A stretch of DNA of 17,265 nucleotides from CAZIPN01 sp964541225 (GCA_964541225.1 CAZIPN010000038.1:1-17265); one strand, 5' to 3'; positions 7,378-15,750 are shown, numbered from the stretch's first letter. Program-made: numbers and translations. The notes: generated from the sequence alone by a model not told the origin.

Positions 7378-7596
7378 ATGTGGGATTCGCTGGACACGCC
7401 ACGTGCACCACTCGGCATTCTCGGTGCGATCTTCTGCGCTGCCGCGGTGTCGTGCTTCTTGCTTGCCGCGCATCGACTTGCGCGGGGCACGCTTCTGGCT
7501 GGCAGAGTCGTTGCACTGGGCTCCCTCGAGGACGCCTACACGCCCGAAGAACGAGAGCTGCTGATCCACAAGATCAAGCTTGAGTCGATTCGCTAG
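7378..7596 (+). CDS. Small single-helix membrane protein (72 aa), hypothetical
   Basis: ATG 7378 has GGAGGG 7 nt upstream; the earlier in-frame ATG 7363 has no such site. After a short N-terminus (MWDSLDTPRAPLG) comes one hydrophobic helix of about 22 residues (about 13-35, ILGAIFCAAAVSCFLLAAH). A charged cytoplasmic tail ends YTPEERELLIHKIKLESIR and resembles a short amphipathic helix. Orientation is probably N-out or N-in with a basic stretch after the helix (HRLARG). No family recognised. The DNA glycosylase gene starts 12 nt after its stop in the same frame, so the two are almost certainly co-transcribed. Confidence 0.65.
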   Translation: MWDSLDTPRAPLGILGAIFCAAAVSCFLLAAHRLARGTLLAGRVVALGSLEDAYTPEERELLIHKIKLESIR

Positions 7597-7608
7597 GCGA
7601 GCTGCCGA

Positions 7609-8400
7609 GTGAGCGCCGGACGCACGCGCGTTGGCGCCGGGCTGCTTGCGTACGGACGCGAGCTCGAGGCCTTGGGAGCGGCACAGGTTGGCGGTGGGTT
7701 CGTCGGCGAACCGGCAGCCGATCAACTCCTGCGGGACTCGCCAAACGCCTTCTTGCTCGGCGTGTTGTTCACGCAGGGAATAGCCGCCGAACGTGCGTGG
7801 GCGGGTCCGTATCTGCTGCGCGAGCGTCTCGGCACGCTCGATCTGCGCTATCTGGCAGCGAATCCGGAGGCACTGCGCGACGCGGTGCAAAGGCCGCCGA
7901 TGTTGCATCGATTCAAGAACACGCTGCCTGTCTGGATCGGCGCGGCAGCAGCCAAGCTGCTCGCCGAGTACGAGGGCGATGCAGCACGTATCTGGCCGCC
8001 CGGCACGGACGTTCGCGAGGTGGTCGAGAGGCTGACGGAGTTTCGCGGCGTCGGGCGCAAGAAGGCGGTGATGGCAGCCGAGATTCTCGTGCGGCATTTC
8101 GGAGTTGAACTCAGCGGTCGCGAAGGCGGTCAGGTCGCTTTCGATGTTCATGTGCGGCGGGTCTTCCTCAGGACTGGCCTCGCCGATATTGACTCGCGTG
8201 AGGCCATCGAGTCGGCAGCTAGCACGATCTGTCCGGAAGCGCCGGGCACCATCGACTTGGCCGCATGGCTCATCGGCAGGGAAGCATGTCGCCCGCGACA
8301 ACCGCGCTGCGACGCGTGTCGTCTCGGCGGGGTGTGCCCTCGGCTGGTCGAGCGCAACGTCAAGGGCGTGGGCGTTCGCCGCAAGTCCGGCAGCGGCTGA
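7609..8400 (+). CDS. Endonuclease III-like DNA glycosylase/AP lyase with [4Fe-4S] cluster
   Basis: A 263-aa member of the HhH-GPD base-excision repair superfamily. The helix-hairpin-helix is at 142-153 (LTEFRGVGRKKA), with K151 in the position of the catalytic lysine of E. coli Nth. D179 in AFDVHVRRVF matches the catalytic aspartate. The C-terminal cluster ligands C227-x6-C234-x2-C237-x5-C243 have exactly the Nth spacing. The N-terminal 60 residues and the region around FTQGIAAERAW are unlike standard Nth (usually LSxQTTD), so this is a divergent branch and the base preference is unknown. It starts at GTG 7609 without a strong ribosome-binding site, 12 nt after the upstream gene, consistent with translational coupling. 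It converges on the DUF1015 gene with a 2-nt gap. Confidence 0.85.
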   Translation: MSAGRTRVGAGLLAYGRELEALGAAQVGGGFVGEPAADQLLRDSPNAFLLGVLFTQGIAAERAWAGPYLLRERLGTLDLRYLAANPEALRDAVQRPPMLHRFKNTLPVWIGAAAAKLLAEYEGDAARIWPPGTDVREVVERLTEFRGVGRKKAVMAAEILVRHFGVELSGREGGQVAFDVHVRRVFLRTGLADIDSREAIESAASTICPEAPGTIDLAAWLIGREACRPRQPRCDACRLGGVCPRLVERNVKGVGVRRKSGSG

Positions 8401-8402
8401 GG

Positions 8403-9701
8403 CTACTCGGCCGAGCGGAAGACCAAGCCGGACAAGAGCTTCGGGTAGAAGTACGTGCTCTTCTGGGGCATGGTTTCTCCCGCGAGAGCAACGGCTCGCA
8501 GCTGGTCCATGCGCGTTGGACGCAAGACGAAAGCGACGTCGTGTGACGCGGTCGCGGCGAGTGCGGCGTGAGGGTCTTTGACGAACGCGAGCCGGTCGAG
8601 TGTCTCAGGTCGATCGGGATGGATGTCGAGCAGTGGGCTCAAGATCAGCTCCTGGAGCACGGCGACATCGAGATGCTTCCACGCCGAAGACCTGTTGATC
8701 GGGATCGCCGAGGTGAGGTCAACGCCAGCACGCAGCGACACGATCTTCGGCCGCGACTCGTCTCGCGTTTGCACGAGGAAGGTCGGTCGATCATGGCCGT
8801 CAAGCGCGGTGGCGAGGTGGCCCGCGGGAGGCTCGGCAACGTCGAAGTTGGCGCTAAGCGCTGTCCAGAAGAACTCGGAGTCAAAGGAGCCCTGTGCGTC
8901 GGCAACTCGATGGGTGGGCATGACGAGCAGCTCGGGGTCGTCCATGTTCACAAGCGCCATCATCACGAAATCGCAGGCGGGGTCGTGCGGGGTCTCACCT
9001 GTTCGCAGAGCCGCCGCGCGCCGCTCGTCGCGATATGCGAGAGCAGTCGTGTAGCGGTGGTGCCCATCGGCGATGAAGATGCGCTTGTTCGCGAAGAGGG
9101 CTTCCACGGCGGCGATGGTCTCGGGCGTGCTTGTCTTCCACAGTCGGCTCAAGACGCCGTCCGCATCGGTGGCGGTAGCGACTGGCTCGCCACCGACGAG
9201 CTCGTCAAAGATCGCGTCTGTTTCGCTTTGCGGATCATCGTACAGTCCGAGAACCTGACTGAAGTTGGCGTGCGTGGCGCGAATCAGCTCGAAGCGATCT
9301 CCCAGTGCTTTGGGGAGCGTGCGCTCGTGCGGCAGGACGATGCCCGCCGAGAAAGGCTCGAGCCCAACTTCGACGATGAATGCGCGCCTTCGCACCACGG
9401 CACCGTCGCGATCCGTGAGCTGCTCGAGCACGTAGACGTTTGGCTCGGCGTCTTGGGCCAGAATGCCTTGCTCGCGCCATGCCGCCCATGTGGCGGCGCC
9501 ATTCTCGTAGCGGTTGTTGCCAACGGTCGGATCAAGCGGACCGTCGGGCAGCTCGAGTGCAACAACGTTGTGCTCATCGGCAGCGAGGAACTGGGCACGC
9601 TGCTCTGGTGAAACAACGTCGTACGGGGGAGCGGTCAGTGTCGAGATGTCGCGATCGGGAGTGGCGTAGCGGTACGCGGGAAACGGGCGGACTCGGGCCA
9701 T
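8403..9701 (-). CDS. DUF1015 family protein
   Basis: A 432-aa protein matching the uncharacterised DUF1015 family along its whole length. Recognisable blocks are RPFPAYRY (5-12), TAPPYDVV (23-30), NRYENGAATWAAWREQGIL (63-81), HERTLPKALGDRF (125-137), HANFSQVLGLYDD (144-156), ADGHHRYTTAL (211-221) and, near the end, MPQKSTYFYPKLLSGLVFR. The DGHHRY block resembles the conserved motif of the ParB/sulfiredoxin-like fold used by the archaeal free-serine kinase SerK, so a small-molecule kinase role is possible but unproven here. ATG 9701 is chosen for its AGGAG at 9 nt and the match of MARVRPFPAYRY to the usual family N-terminus. A minus-strand TAGACT (9773-9778) may be its -10 box. No membrane segments. 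Confidence 0.88.
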   Translation of the reverse strand: MARVRPFPAYRYATPDRDISTLTAPPYDVVSPEQRAQFLAADEHNVVALELPDGPLDPTVGNNRYENGAATWAAWREQGILAQDAEPNVYVLEQLTDRDGAVVRRRAFIVEVGLEPFSAGIVLPHERTLPKALGDRFELIRATHANFSQVLGLYDDPQSETDAIFDELVGGEPVATATDADGVLSRLWKTSTPETIAAVEALFANKRIFIADGHHRYTTALAYRDERRAAALRTGETPHDPACDFVMMALVNMDDPELLVMPTHRVADAQGSFDSEFFWTALSANFDVAEPPAGHLATALDGHDRPTFLVQTRDESRPKIVSLRAGVDLTSAIPINRSSAWKHLDVAVLQELILSPLLDIHPDRPETLDRLAFVKDPHAALAATASHDVAFVLRPTRMDQLRAVALAGETMPQKSTYFYPKLLSGLVFRSAE

Positions 9702-9987
9702 CCTGAAGGGCTCCTCTTCGCGAAGCATGCCACCGATGAGGTCATCTCGGCAGGCGAATTCGTGGTCGTTGGAGTCTAGCGCACCACTCTCTACGCGAGA
9801 AGCCGGGCTCGCAGAGTGCGCCTCGCACCCCACTCTGACCCCTCGTCGTGCGTGGAGCGGTCCGCCGGATCGCGCCGTTGGCCGAGGAGTACTACGGGGG
9901 GCGCGACAACTGGGGAGGTCACGACAGGCATCGGCGCGAGCGCTCTGCTATCTTCTCTCAGACGGTCTATACGAAGAACGGGATGCA
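9702..9987. promoter_or_regulatory. Divergent intergenic region with CACTCT/AGAGTG repeats
   Basis: About 286 bp separate the divergent DUF1015 and membrane glycosyltransferase-like genes. CAGAGTG (9812-9818) and CACTCTG (9831-9837) are a 7-bp inverted repeat with a 12-nt loop. Another CCACTCT lies at 9783-9789. TAGACT on the minus strand (9773-9778) could serve DUF1015. I see no gene and no firm plus-strand promoter. Confidence 0.35.
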
Positions 9988-11694
9988 GTGGCATACGTGT
10001 CGGATTCAGACGATGTGCCGACTCAATCGAGCGCGATCAACATACGCCAGTGGCGCGTCATGCTCCCGGCACTCGTGTTCTCCCTGGGCCTCGCGATTGC
10101 CGTCGTGCTCGGAGCCAAGATCGACTTCAAGGGCGATCCCCATGTCTACTGGGCGACGACGTATGAATTCGGTGCGATCCATCTGACAGATGCTCTCTGG
10201 GTCATCCTTGTTGCCGGTGTCGCGATGGCGTTTGCCGTCTGGCTTCCGAGGCTCGTCTGCCGAGTGAGACAGGCCCATCTCGCGACGTTCGTTCCTGCTC
10301 CAGGCCGAGCGAGCGTCTTGATGAACGCCGTCGTGGCGATCGGGCTGATGCTGGCGTGGTCTCCGGTTTGGCTGACCTTTGCTCCAGGCGGCGTGAATCC
10401 GGACGCCAAGTTCTCGGTCGAGCAGGCCCTCTACGCCGGCTCAACAGCCGTCTGGAACAATCACCACCCGGTGTTCTACGCGCTTTCCTTGCGACCGCTG
10501 CTTGCGCTCGGCATTCACCTGCACAGCATCGATCTTGGGATCGCCTTGTCCTCGGCGGTTCAGTACCTTGTTGTGGCACTGGCGCTTGCCTACGCGCTCA
10601 CGTGGCTCGCCCGCAAGGGCATTCCCGTCGTCTTCCTGGCACTCACGTTCATCTTCTTCGCGTTTGACCCGGTGTTCCCGGTCTTTGCTGTGGCGCTTTC
10701 GCAGGACACGTATTTTGCAGTCCTGATTGTCCTGTACACGCTGCACATCGCCCGTGTTGTCGAAAGCGGTGGGGAGTACCTCACGAGCAAGTCGGGTCTG
10801 GCTGTGTTCGCCGTACTGAGCCTCTTGATCATCTTCTGCCGCAACAACGGTTTCGTGGTTGTGGGGGGCGTGGGGCTTGCGATCGCCTTGGCGTATCGCG
10901 CGAAACTGCGCGCGTTCTACGCCGTGTTGGCAGGCATCGTCGTGGCAACCGCGATGATCGTCGGACCCGTGTACAAAGTCGCCAAGGTCAGCCAGCCGGT
11001 CATCGAGTCGCTCGGCGTGCCACTGCAGCAGATGGCCTACGTGGTGACGCACGACGGCCATATCTCGGCGGCGGATCGTCGAACGCTTGAAGCGATCATG
11101 CCGATGTCCAGTTGGAAGATGTCGTATGAGCCCTACAGTGCCGACGGGATCAAGGCCGTCAAAGTTCTGCGGCGCTCATATCTCGCGCGCCACATGCCCG
11201 GTTTCATGGTCGCGTGGGTCTCGATCGTGGTCCACAACCCGGGTGACGTGGTCAAGGCGTACCTTCTGGAGACCTTCGGGTATTGGAAGCCCGTGATCGG
11301 GACGATGGTGCACTTCAACAAGCCAGGCATCTCCTCGAATACCCTGGGCATCCACGGAGTTGATCTGATCGAGCGTGTGACGGGCCATTCAATCAAGCAG
11401 CCGATCGAGTCCTTCTTGGCGTCGGACGTCGGCGGCGCGTTCGCCAACGTCGCTTTGGCGGTGTGGCTTGCGTTCCTCTCGGCAGTCGTTCTGATTGCGC
11501 TCGGCCGGCCGAAGTTCCTTGTGATTCTGGCACCGGTGTTCTTCTCATGGCTGGGGATTATGCTTGCCGCACCGATCGCCGTTGCGCCACGATACTTGCT
11601 CATGTACATCTTCTGTCTGCCGCTCATTGTCCTTCTGCCGCTTCTCGCGGCCAATGACGTGAGCGTGTGCAGGCCGCCGAGAGGAGCCGTGTGA
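9988..11694 (+). CDS. DUF6020-like polytopic membrane protein, probable GT-C-type glycosyltransferase
   Basis: A membrane protein of about 568 aa with roughly a dozen hydrophobic segments. The first starts near residue 24, and a loop after the third contains WSPVWLTFAPGGVNPDAKF (124-142), WNNHHPVFYALSL (156-168) and SQDTYFAVLIVLY (238-250). Those loop motifs (PGG-D, NHHP, QD-F) are what I associate with the DUF6020 family, whose architecture resembles GT-C enzymes using lipid-linked sugars at the outer membrane face. The start is uncertain: the frame stays open back to 9727, but the sequence before GTG 9988 looks non-coding (Arg/Ser-rich). GTG 9997 is an alternative. The stop overlaps the start of the next gene (GTGA), so the two are translationally coupled. 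Substrate unknown; a role in wall polysaccharide or teichoic-type glycosylation is a guess. Confidence 0.75.
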   Translation: MAYVSDSDDVPTQSSAINIRQWRVMLPALVFSLGLAIAVVLGAKIDFKGDPHVYWATTYEFGAIHLTDALWVILVAGVAMAFAVWLPRLVCRVRQAHLATFVPAPGRASVLMNAVVAIGLMLAWSPVWLTFAPGGVNPDAKFSVEQALYAGSTAVWNNHHPVFYALSLRPLLALGIHLHSIDLGIALSSAVQYLVVALALAYALTWLARKGIPVVFLALTFIFFAFDPVFPVFAVALSQDTYFAVLIVLYTLHIARVVESGGEYLTSKSGLAVFAVLSLLIIFCRNNGFVVVGGVGLAIALAYRAKLRAFYAVLAGIVVATAMIVGPVYKVAKVSQPVIESLGVPLQQMAYVVTHDGHISAADRRTLEAIMPMSSWKMSYEPYSADGIKAVKVLRRSYLARHMPGFMVAWVSIVVHNPGDVVKAYLLETFGYWKPVIGTMVHFNKPGISSNTLGIHGVDLIERVTGHSIKQPIESFLASDVGGAFANVALAVWLAFLSAVVLIALGRPKFLVILAPVFFSWLGIMLAAPIAVAPRYLLMYIFCLPLIVLLPLLAANDVSVCRPPRGAV

Positions 11695-13142
11695 GCGAGA
11701 CACAACAGCATCCCAACGCCGCTCGGGCGCACGCCGGAGATGGGGCATCCGCTGCGCGACCGCGTGCGCTTGCCGCGGGCGCTGCTGAGGCGAGGGCTGA
11801 GCAGGCGGGCGCTGCCGAGACGAGTCTGGCGAGAGGCCCGGCGGTGTCGTGGACAGCGCTGGCAGTTGTCTGCATTGTGGCGTTGGCGGTCCGCCTGTTG
11901 TGGGCAACGACTGTGCACGCGATCCCGGTGAGCGATTTCAGCTACTACTACACCAAAGCGATCAGCCTCGTGCACGGCTTGGGCTACACAACCAGCGGCC
12001 GAGTACCTACGGCGTTCTGGCCACCCGGATACCCGTTCTTCCTGGCAGGGGTGTTCCGTGTCTTCGGCGTGTCGCTTGTTGCTGCCAAGGCGGCGAACAT
12101 CGTCCTTTGGACCGTGACTGCCGCCCTCGCGTATGTGTTGGGACTTCGATTGGGCGGACGGCTGACCGCCGTTGTCGCGGGTCTTGTCGTGGCGCTATTC
12201 CCGGAGTTCATCTTCTATGCGAACTTGACCGCTTCGGAGAACCTCTTCGTTCCATTGTCTCTCGGGGCGCTCGTGGCCTTCTCGCCCGCCGAGAAGCTTG
12301 CGGCCCCACCTTCGTGGAAGCGGGCGATGATTGCCGGGCTTCTGCTTGGGTGCGCTGTGCTGGTTCGTTCTACCGCAGTGCTGGTTCCAGCACTCATGGC
12401 CCTGACACTCGTTGTGTGGTTTCGGTCTCGGGCTGCGCTGATCTCGGCGACCGTCTTGCTGCTGAGCTTCGCCATCGCACTCTCACCATGGCTCGTTCGC
12501 AACGCGACTCTCATGGGCGCGCCGGTCCTGTCCACGAACGGGGGTCCCTCGCTGTGGGTTGGAAACAACTCGTACGCGACGGGCAGAATCAGACTCAAAG
12601 GCCCCTACCCGAAGATGGATCTTTCGACTCCCGCCAAAGAAGTCGCCGCCAACTCACTCTATACGCGTCTTGCACTCACGTTCATCGTGACTCACCCCGT
12701 TGAGTTCGTGGCTCTGATCCCAGGCAAGCTCGAGGGGCTCTTTGGGGAGAATCCGCAGTCACTCGGTTGGAGCACCGAGTATGACAATCGAGGCATTGGT
12801 GGCGGCGTTGGCACTCGCGATCTTACTCGCCAAGAACGGCAAGCGATTCGGATCGCCAGAGTGCGCCTTCGCGCTGGCAAGCCAATATGGATGCAGGTGC
12901 TGTGGGTGGTGGGCCTCATCGGCATTGCCTTCGGTGCAGCGCAGCGCAAGAGCGTCGGTGTCTGGCTGGCCGTGCTGGTGGGTTACTGGCTGCTCTTCCA
13001 CGTCACGCTGGGCAATGGCCAGCCGCGGTATCTGGTGAGTGTTGCGCCCGCGGTCGCTATTGGGGCGGCATTTGCGCTCGCACTCGCGGTTGACTGGGTT
13101 GCTCGGCAGCGTGTGGCACGGAGTCTGCCGAAGACGTCGTGA
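11691..13142 (+). CDS. GT39/PMT-like membrane glycosyltransferase
   Basis: A 483-aa protein with a long Ala/Arg-rich cytoplasmic N-terminus (residues 1-50) followed by 10-12 membrane segments. After the first helix the outer loop carries SDFSYYYTKA (81-90), with the acidic residue typical of GT-C catalysis at D82, then GLGYTTSGRVPTAFWPPGYP (96-115), the hallmark of PMT-type family 39 proteins. A second loop has NGGPSLWVGNN, also typical. Such enzymes transfer a sugar from polyprenyl phosphate on the outer side of the membrane. Start: GTG 11691, overlapping the upstream TGA, with GAGGAG 4 nt before it. A GTG at 11667 is possible. Forms a two-gene unit with the DUF6020-like gene. The sugar and acceptor are unknown. 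Confidence 0.85.
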   Translation: MSETQQHPNAARAHAGDGASAARPRALAAGAAEARAEQAGAAETSLARGPAVSWTALAVVCIVALAVRLLWATTVHAIPVSDFSYYYTKAISLVHGLGYTTSGRVPTAFWPPGYPFFLAGVFRVFGVSLVAAKAANIVLWTVTAALAYVLGLRLGGRLTAVVAGLVVALFPEFIFYANLTASENLFVPLSLGALVAFSPAEKLAAPPSWKRAMIAGLLLGCAVLVRSTAVLVPALMALTLVVWFRSRAALISATVLLLSFAIALSPWLVRNATLMGAPVLSTNGGPSLWVGNNSYATGRIRLKGPYPKMDLSTPAKEVAANSLYTRLALTFIVTHPVEFVALIPGKLEGLFGENPQSLGWSTEYDNRGIGGGVGTRDLTRQERQAIRIARVRLRAGKPIWMQVLWVVGLIGIAFGAAQRKSVGVWLAVLVGYWLLFHVTLGNGQPRYLVSVAPAVAIGAAFALALAVDWVARQRVARSLPKTS

Positions 13143-13151
13143 GGATAGAGG

Positions 13152-13502
13152 CTACTGTCCGATCGCGCGCAACGCGTGTTGGAAGAGGACGAACGACGCC
13201 ATACCTGCCAGCGACGCGCCGAGGAAGCTTCTCGTGAAGCGGAAGACGAGCGCAGTGACGATCGCCGCGTAGAGGTGAGGTCCAACGAGGGGGTTGCTCC
13301 ACTCCTGATTGGGCAGGAGGACCTCACTTGCCACCAGTGCGCCCATCACCGAGATCGGCACGAACGAGAGCCACCGCGCGATCGGAGCCGGCAGGTTCAC
13401 CCGCGACACCACTGCGATCGGCTGGAACCGCATGGCGAAGTTCAGGGCGGCCATGCCAACGATCACGGCCCATATGAGTGTCGATGAGAGACTAGCCTTC
13501 AC
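13152..13502 (-). CDS. azlD: AzlD family small subunit of branched-chain amino-acid exporter
   Basis: A 116-aa hydrophobic protein with four predicted helices, matching AzlD in size and position. The start is GTG 13502 (VKASLSSTLIWAVIVGMAALNF), overlapping the end of azlC by 11 nt. Characteristic stretches are VGMAALNFAMRFQPIAV (15-31) and LSFVPISVMGALVASEVL. With AzlC it forms a two-component exporter of branched-chain amino acids or their analogues in the cytoplasmic membrane. The gene ends 9 nt from the end of the convergent GT39-like gene. Confidence 0.85.
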   Translation of the reverse strand: MKASLSSTLIWAVIVGMAALNFAMRFQPIAVVSRVNLPAPIARWLSFVPISVMGALVASEVLLPNQEWSNPLVGPHLYAAIVTALVFRFTRSFLGASLAGMASFVLFQHALRAIGQ

Positions 13503-14262
13503 GCCACACCGCCGCTCCGATACCGGCACCCACCATTGACGCAATCAGCAGGAACCAGCTCGTGCTGAGATGAATGCCGAGAGCGGGGAGGCTCGCCAGG
13601 CCCAGCACGAGCGCCCCCGAGATGACTCCGATCACGACGTGACGCCAGTCCTGGGCGAGAGCGATGAACAGCGCCGTAAACATTGCGGGCATCGCGAAGT
13701 CGACTCCGAAGAGCGACGGGTTGCCGATTCTGCCAGCACCGACGGCTCCGATGAACGTGCCCAAGACCCAGCCAAGCCAGGAGACAGCTCCGACCCCGGC
13801 CATCGAAGCGGGAGTTGCCAGTCCCTGCCGATGGTCGGCGATGTTGATGGCGAATGTCTCGTCGGTGAGCGAGAAGGCTAGCGCCGCCTGGGTCGGCGTC
13901 CTAAGATTGCGAAGGTACGTGGAGATGGTAGAAGCGAATAGAACGTAGCGCAGGTTCACGACGGTGGTGGCGATGAGAACGCCGAGAACTCCGGAGCCGT
14001 CGCCGAGGAATTGGAGGGCGATGAACTGCCCCGCCCCAGCAAGTGCGGTCGCTGAGCAGATCACCGTCTGCGTGACGCTAAACCCAATCTGACCTGCGAG
14101 AATACCGAATGCAATGCCGACAGGCAGGTACCCGAGAAAGATCGGGAAACCCAACCGGAGTCCACGTCGGAAGCGGGCAGGTGCCGACCCCATGAGGGCA
14201 ATGGCCGCAGCGGGGTCTTCGGGCCGCTGATGGTCGGGCGAGGAACCGGTGGCGGGAGGCAT
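13492..14262 (-). CDS. azlC: AzlC family permease, large subunit of branched-chain amino-acid exporter
   Basis: A 256-aa membrane protein. After a polar N-terminus comes the AzlC signature region FRRGLRLGFPIFLGYLPVGI (about 30-49), then AGAGQFIALQFLG, TVVNLRYVLFASTIS and FSLTDETFAI, all typical of the family. It works with AzlD encoded immediately downstream. ATG 14262 was chosen for AGGA 8 nt upstream; ATG 14193 (MGSAPARF) lies nearer the conserved region but has no good site. Divergent from the zinc-ribbon-like gene, with about 120 bp between them. Substrates (leucine, isoleucine, valine or analogues) are inferred from the family. Confidence 0.93.
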   Translation of the reverse strand: MPPATGSSPDHQRPEDPAAAIALMGSAPARFRRGLRLGFPIFLGYLPVGIAFGILAGQIGFSVTQTVICSATALAGAGQFIALQFLGDGSGVLGVLIATTVVNLRYVLFASTISTYLRNLRTPTQAALAFSLTDETFAINIADHRQGLATPASMAGVGAVSWLGWVLGTFIGAVGAGRIGNPSLFGVDFAMPAMFTALFIALAQDWRHVVIGVISGALVLGLASLPALGIHLSTSWFLLIASMVGAGIGAAVWREG

Positions 14263-14381
14263 GGACGCAATCCTATCACTGCTGGCGCGGTTCTTGCGTT
14301 GAGGTCTGCACACTCGGTTTGGGATCTGCCGACCCGCGAAAGACAACGAGCAAGGTGGGTCCTCGCAAGGAGGCGGCTGAC

Positions 14382-14759
14382 ATGGAGTTCACGGTCACTT
14401 GCCCGATCGATGGGCCGATCACTGTGTCACTAGAAGATGTCGACACGGTCGTTCTTCGCGAGACCGAGCGTGCCGACATCACCTTTGTGTGCCCGCACTG
14501 CGGGACAGAGATCGCCGTGTCCGCCGTAGTCCCTAGCTTCCTCATGGCTGCCATTGAGGCGCTTGCCGAGGATGGCGATGTGAGCGGCGGGCCGTTTGCC
14601 GGGATGTTTGAGGCTCCTCGCGAGGAGGTCACCGACATCTGCACGGTGGAGACGAAGGACGACCCTGTCGCCGACGCATACTGCGAGTACTTCCGTCGTC
14701 AGTTGCTGCAGATCGACAACGTCGAGGATCTTCTCTCCGAGATTGACGCTGACAGATAG
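14382..14759 (+). CDS. Small zinc-ribbon-like hypothetical protein (125 aa)
   Basis: ATG 14382 has AAGGAGG 8 nt upstream, a strong site. Cysteines are at 7, 37, 40, 87 and 101. MEFTVTCP and FVCPHCG (35-41) sit on beta-rich sequence, suggesting a small half zinc ribbon. The C-terminal 40 residues are acidic and helical (YFRRQLLQIDNVEDLLSEID). No signal peptide or membrane segment. I do not recognise a named family. It may bind nucleic acid or another protein through the ribbon, but nothing shows this directly. It is followed after about 140 bases by lgt, on the same strand. Confidence 0.75.
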   Translation: MEFTVTCPIDGPITVSLEDVDTVVLRETERADITFVCPHCGTEIAVSAVVPSFLMAAIEALAEDGDVSGGPFAGMFEAPREEVTDICTVETKDDPVADAYCEYFRRQLLQIDNVEDLLSEIDADR

Positions 14760-14896
14760 CGTCGTTGTCGAGCTCTTGGCGCGGGCCGGCGGCACTTCAC
14801 GCATTTCTGTCCGTCGAGTCATAGCTGACCCTGCGGGGGAGCCACTCTCGGTCTGATACCATGGCGGCGTTGTCCTCCGACCGGAAGCCGTCTGAA

Positions 14897-15742
14897 GTGA
14901 TCCTGCCAGTCATCGCGTACCCGGTCATCGACCCTGTTGCGTTGAAGCTCGGCCCATTTTCGGTGCGTTGGTATGGGCTGGCCTATCTGGCGGCGTTCAT
15001 TGCTGCAGGACTCATCCTGCGTTGGCTCGCGCGCCGGTGGAACCTTGGATTGAGCGACGACGACGAACTCACGATCGTCCTAGCGGCAGTCATAGGCGTG
15101 ATCGTCGGGGGGCGGCTCGGCTACGTGGTTGTGTATGGTGCCGGCTACTACTGGAGCCACCCCGCCAGCATCTTCGCGATTTGGGACGGCGGCATGTCGT
15201 TTCATGGCGGACTTGTGGGCATCTTGGTCGCCGCATTCGTTGTCTCTCGCACGATGCATATTCCATGGCTGACGCTGTGCGACGTGGGAGCTGTCGGCGC
15301 GCCGGTTGGGTTGTTCCTTGGCCGGATTGCGAATTTCGTGAACGGCGAGTTGTGGGGGCGTGTTTCGAATGTCCCGTGGGCCATGGTGTTCCCGGGAGCT
15401 GGTCCGCTGCCGAGACATCCGTCGCAGCTCTACGAAGCGCTGCTTGAAGGAGTCGTGCTGTTCGCGATCATGGTGTGGCTCGCGACCAGGCGGCCCACTC
15501 CACCTCGCGGCTTCATCGTGGGCTGGATGCTTGCCCTGTACGGCGTCTTCCGCATTTTCGTGGAGTTCTTCCGCCAGCCCGACATCCAGATGGGAGCGAA
15601 GGGGTTCATAGCCAACTGGCTGACAACGGGCCAGCTGCTGAGTACACCGCTGGTTGTTGCAGGAATCGTCCTGATAGTGTGGGCGCGTCGAACTCGTCTG
15701 CCTGAGAGCGGGCCGCATGTTCCCGCTCGGCGAAAGGCGTAG
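14897..15742 (+). CDS. lgt: Prolipoprotein diacylglyceryl transferase
   Basis: A 281-aa integral membrane enzyme that attaches diacylglycerol from phosphatidylglycerol to the cysteine of lipoprotein precursors. It has all family hallmarks: IDPVALKLGPFSVRWYGLAY near the start, the catalytic-region HGG in GGMSFHGGLVG, RIANFVNGELWGR (the Lgt signature), and HPSQLYEALLEG. There are about seven membrane helices and a basic C-terminal tail. Start choice: GTG 14897 has GGAAG 9 nt upstream and gives the usual short N-terminus before IDPVAL. ATG 14861 is also in frame and would add 12 residues, but has no ribosome-binding site. The DUF3048 lipoprotein encoded just beyond would be a substrate. Confidence 0.96.
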   Translation: MILPVIAYPVIDPVALKLGPFSVRWYGLAYLAAFIAAGLILRWLARRWNLGLSDDDELTIVLAAVIGVIVGGRLGYVVVYGAGYYWSHPASIFAIWDGGMSFHGGLVGILVAAFVVSRTMHIPWLTLCDVGAVGAPVGLFLGRIANFVNGELWGRVSNVPWAMVFPGAGPLPRHPSQLYEALLEGVVLFAIMVWLATRRPTPPRGFIVGWMLALYGVFRIFVEFFRQPDIQMGAKGFIANWLTTGQLLSTPLVVAGIVLIVWARRTRLPESGPHVPARRKA

Positions 15743-15750
15743 CCGCTGTT

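Noticed and set aside
8568..9611. 347-codon plus-strand frame opposite the DUF1015 gene
   Set aside because: It is an antisense shadow caused by high-GC codon bias; the minus-strand product matches a family along its full length.
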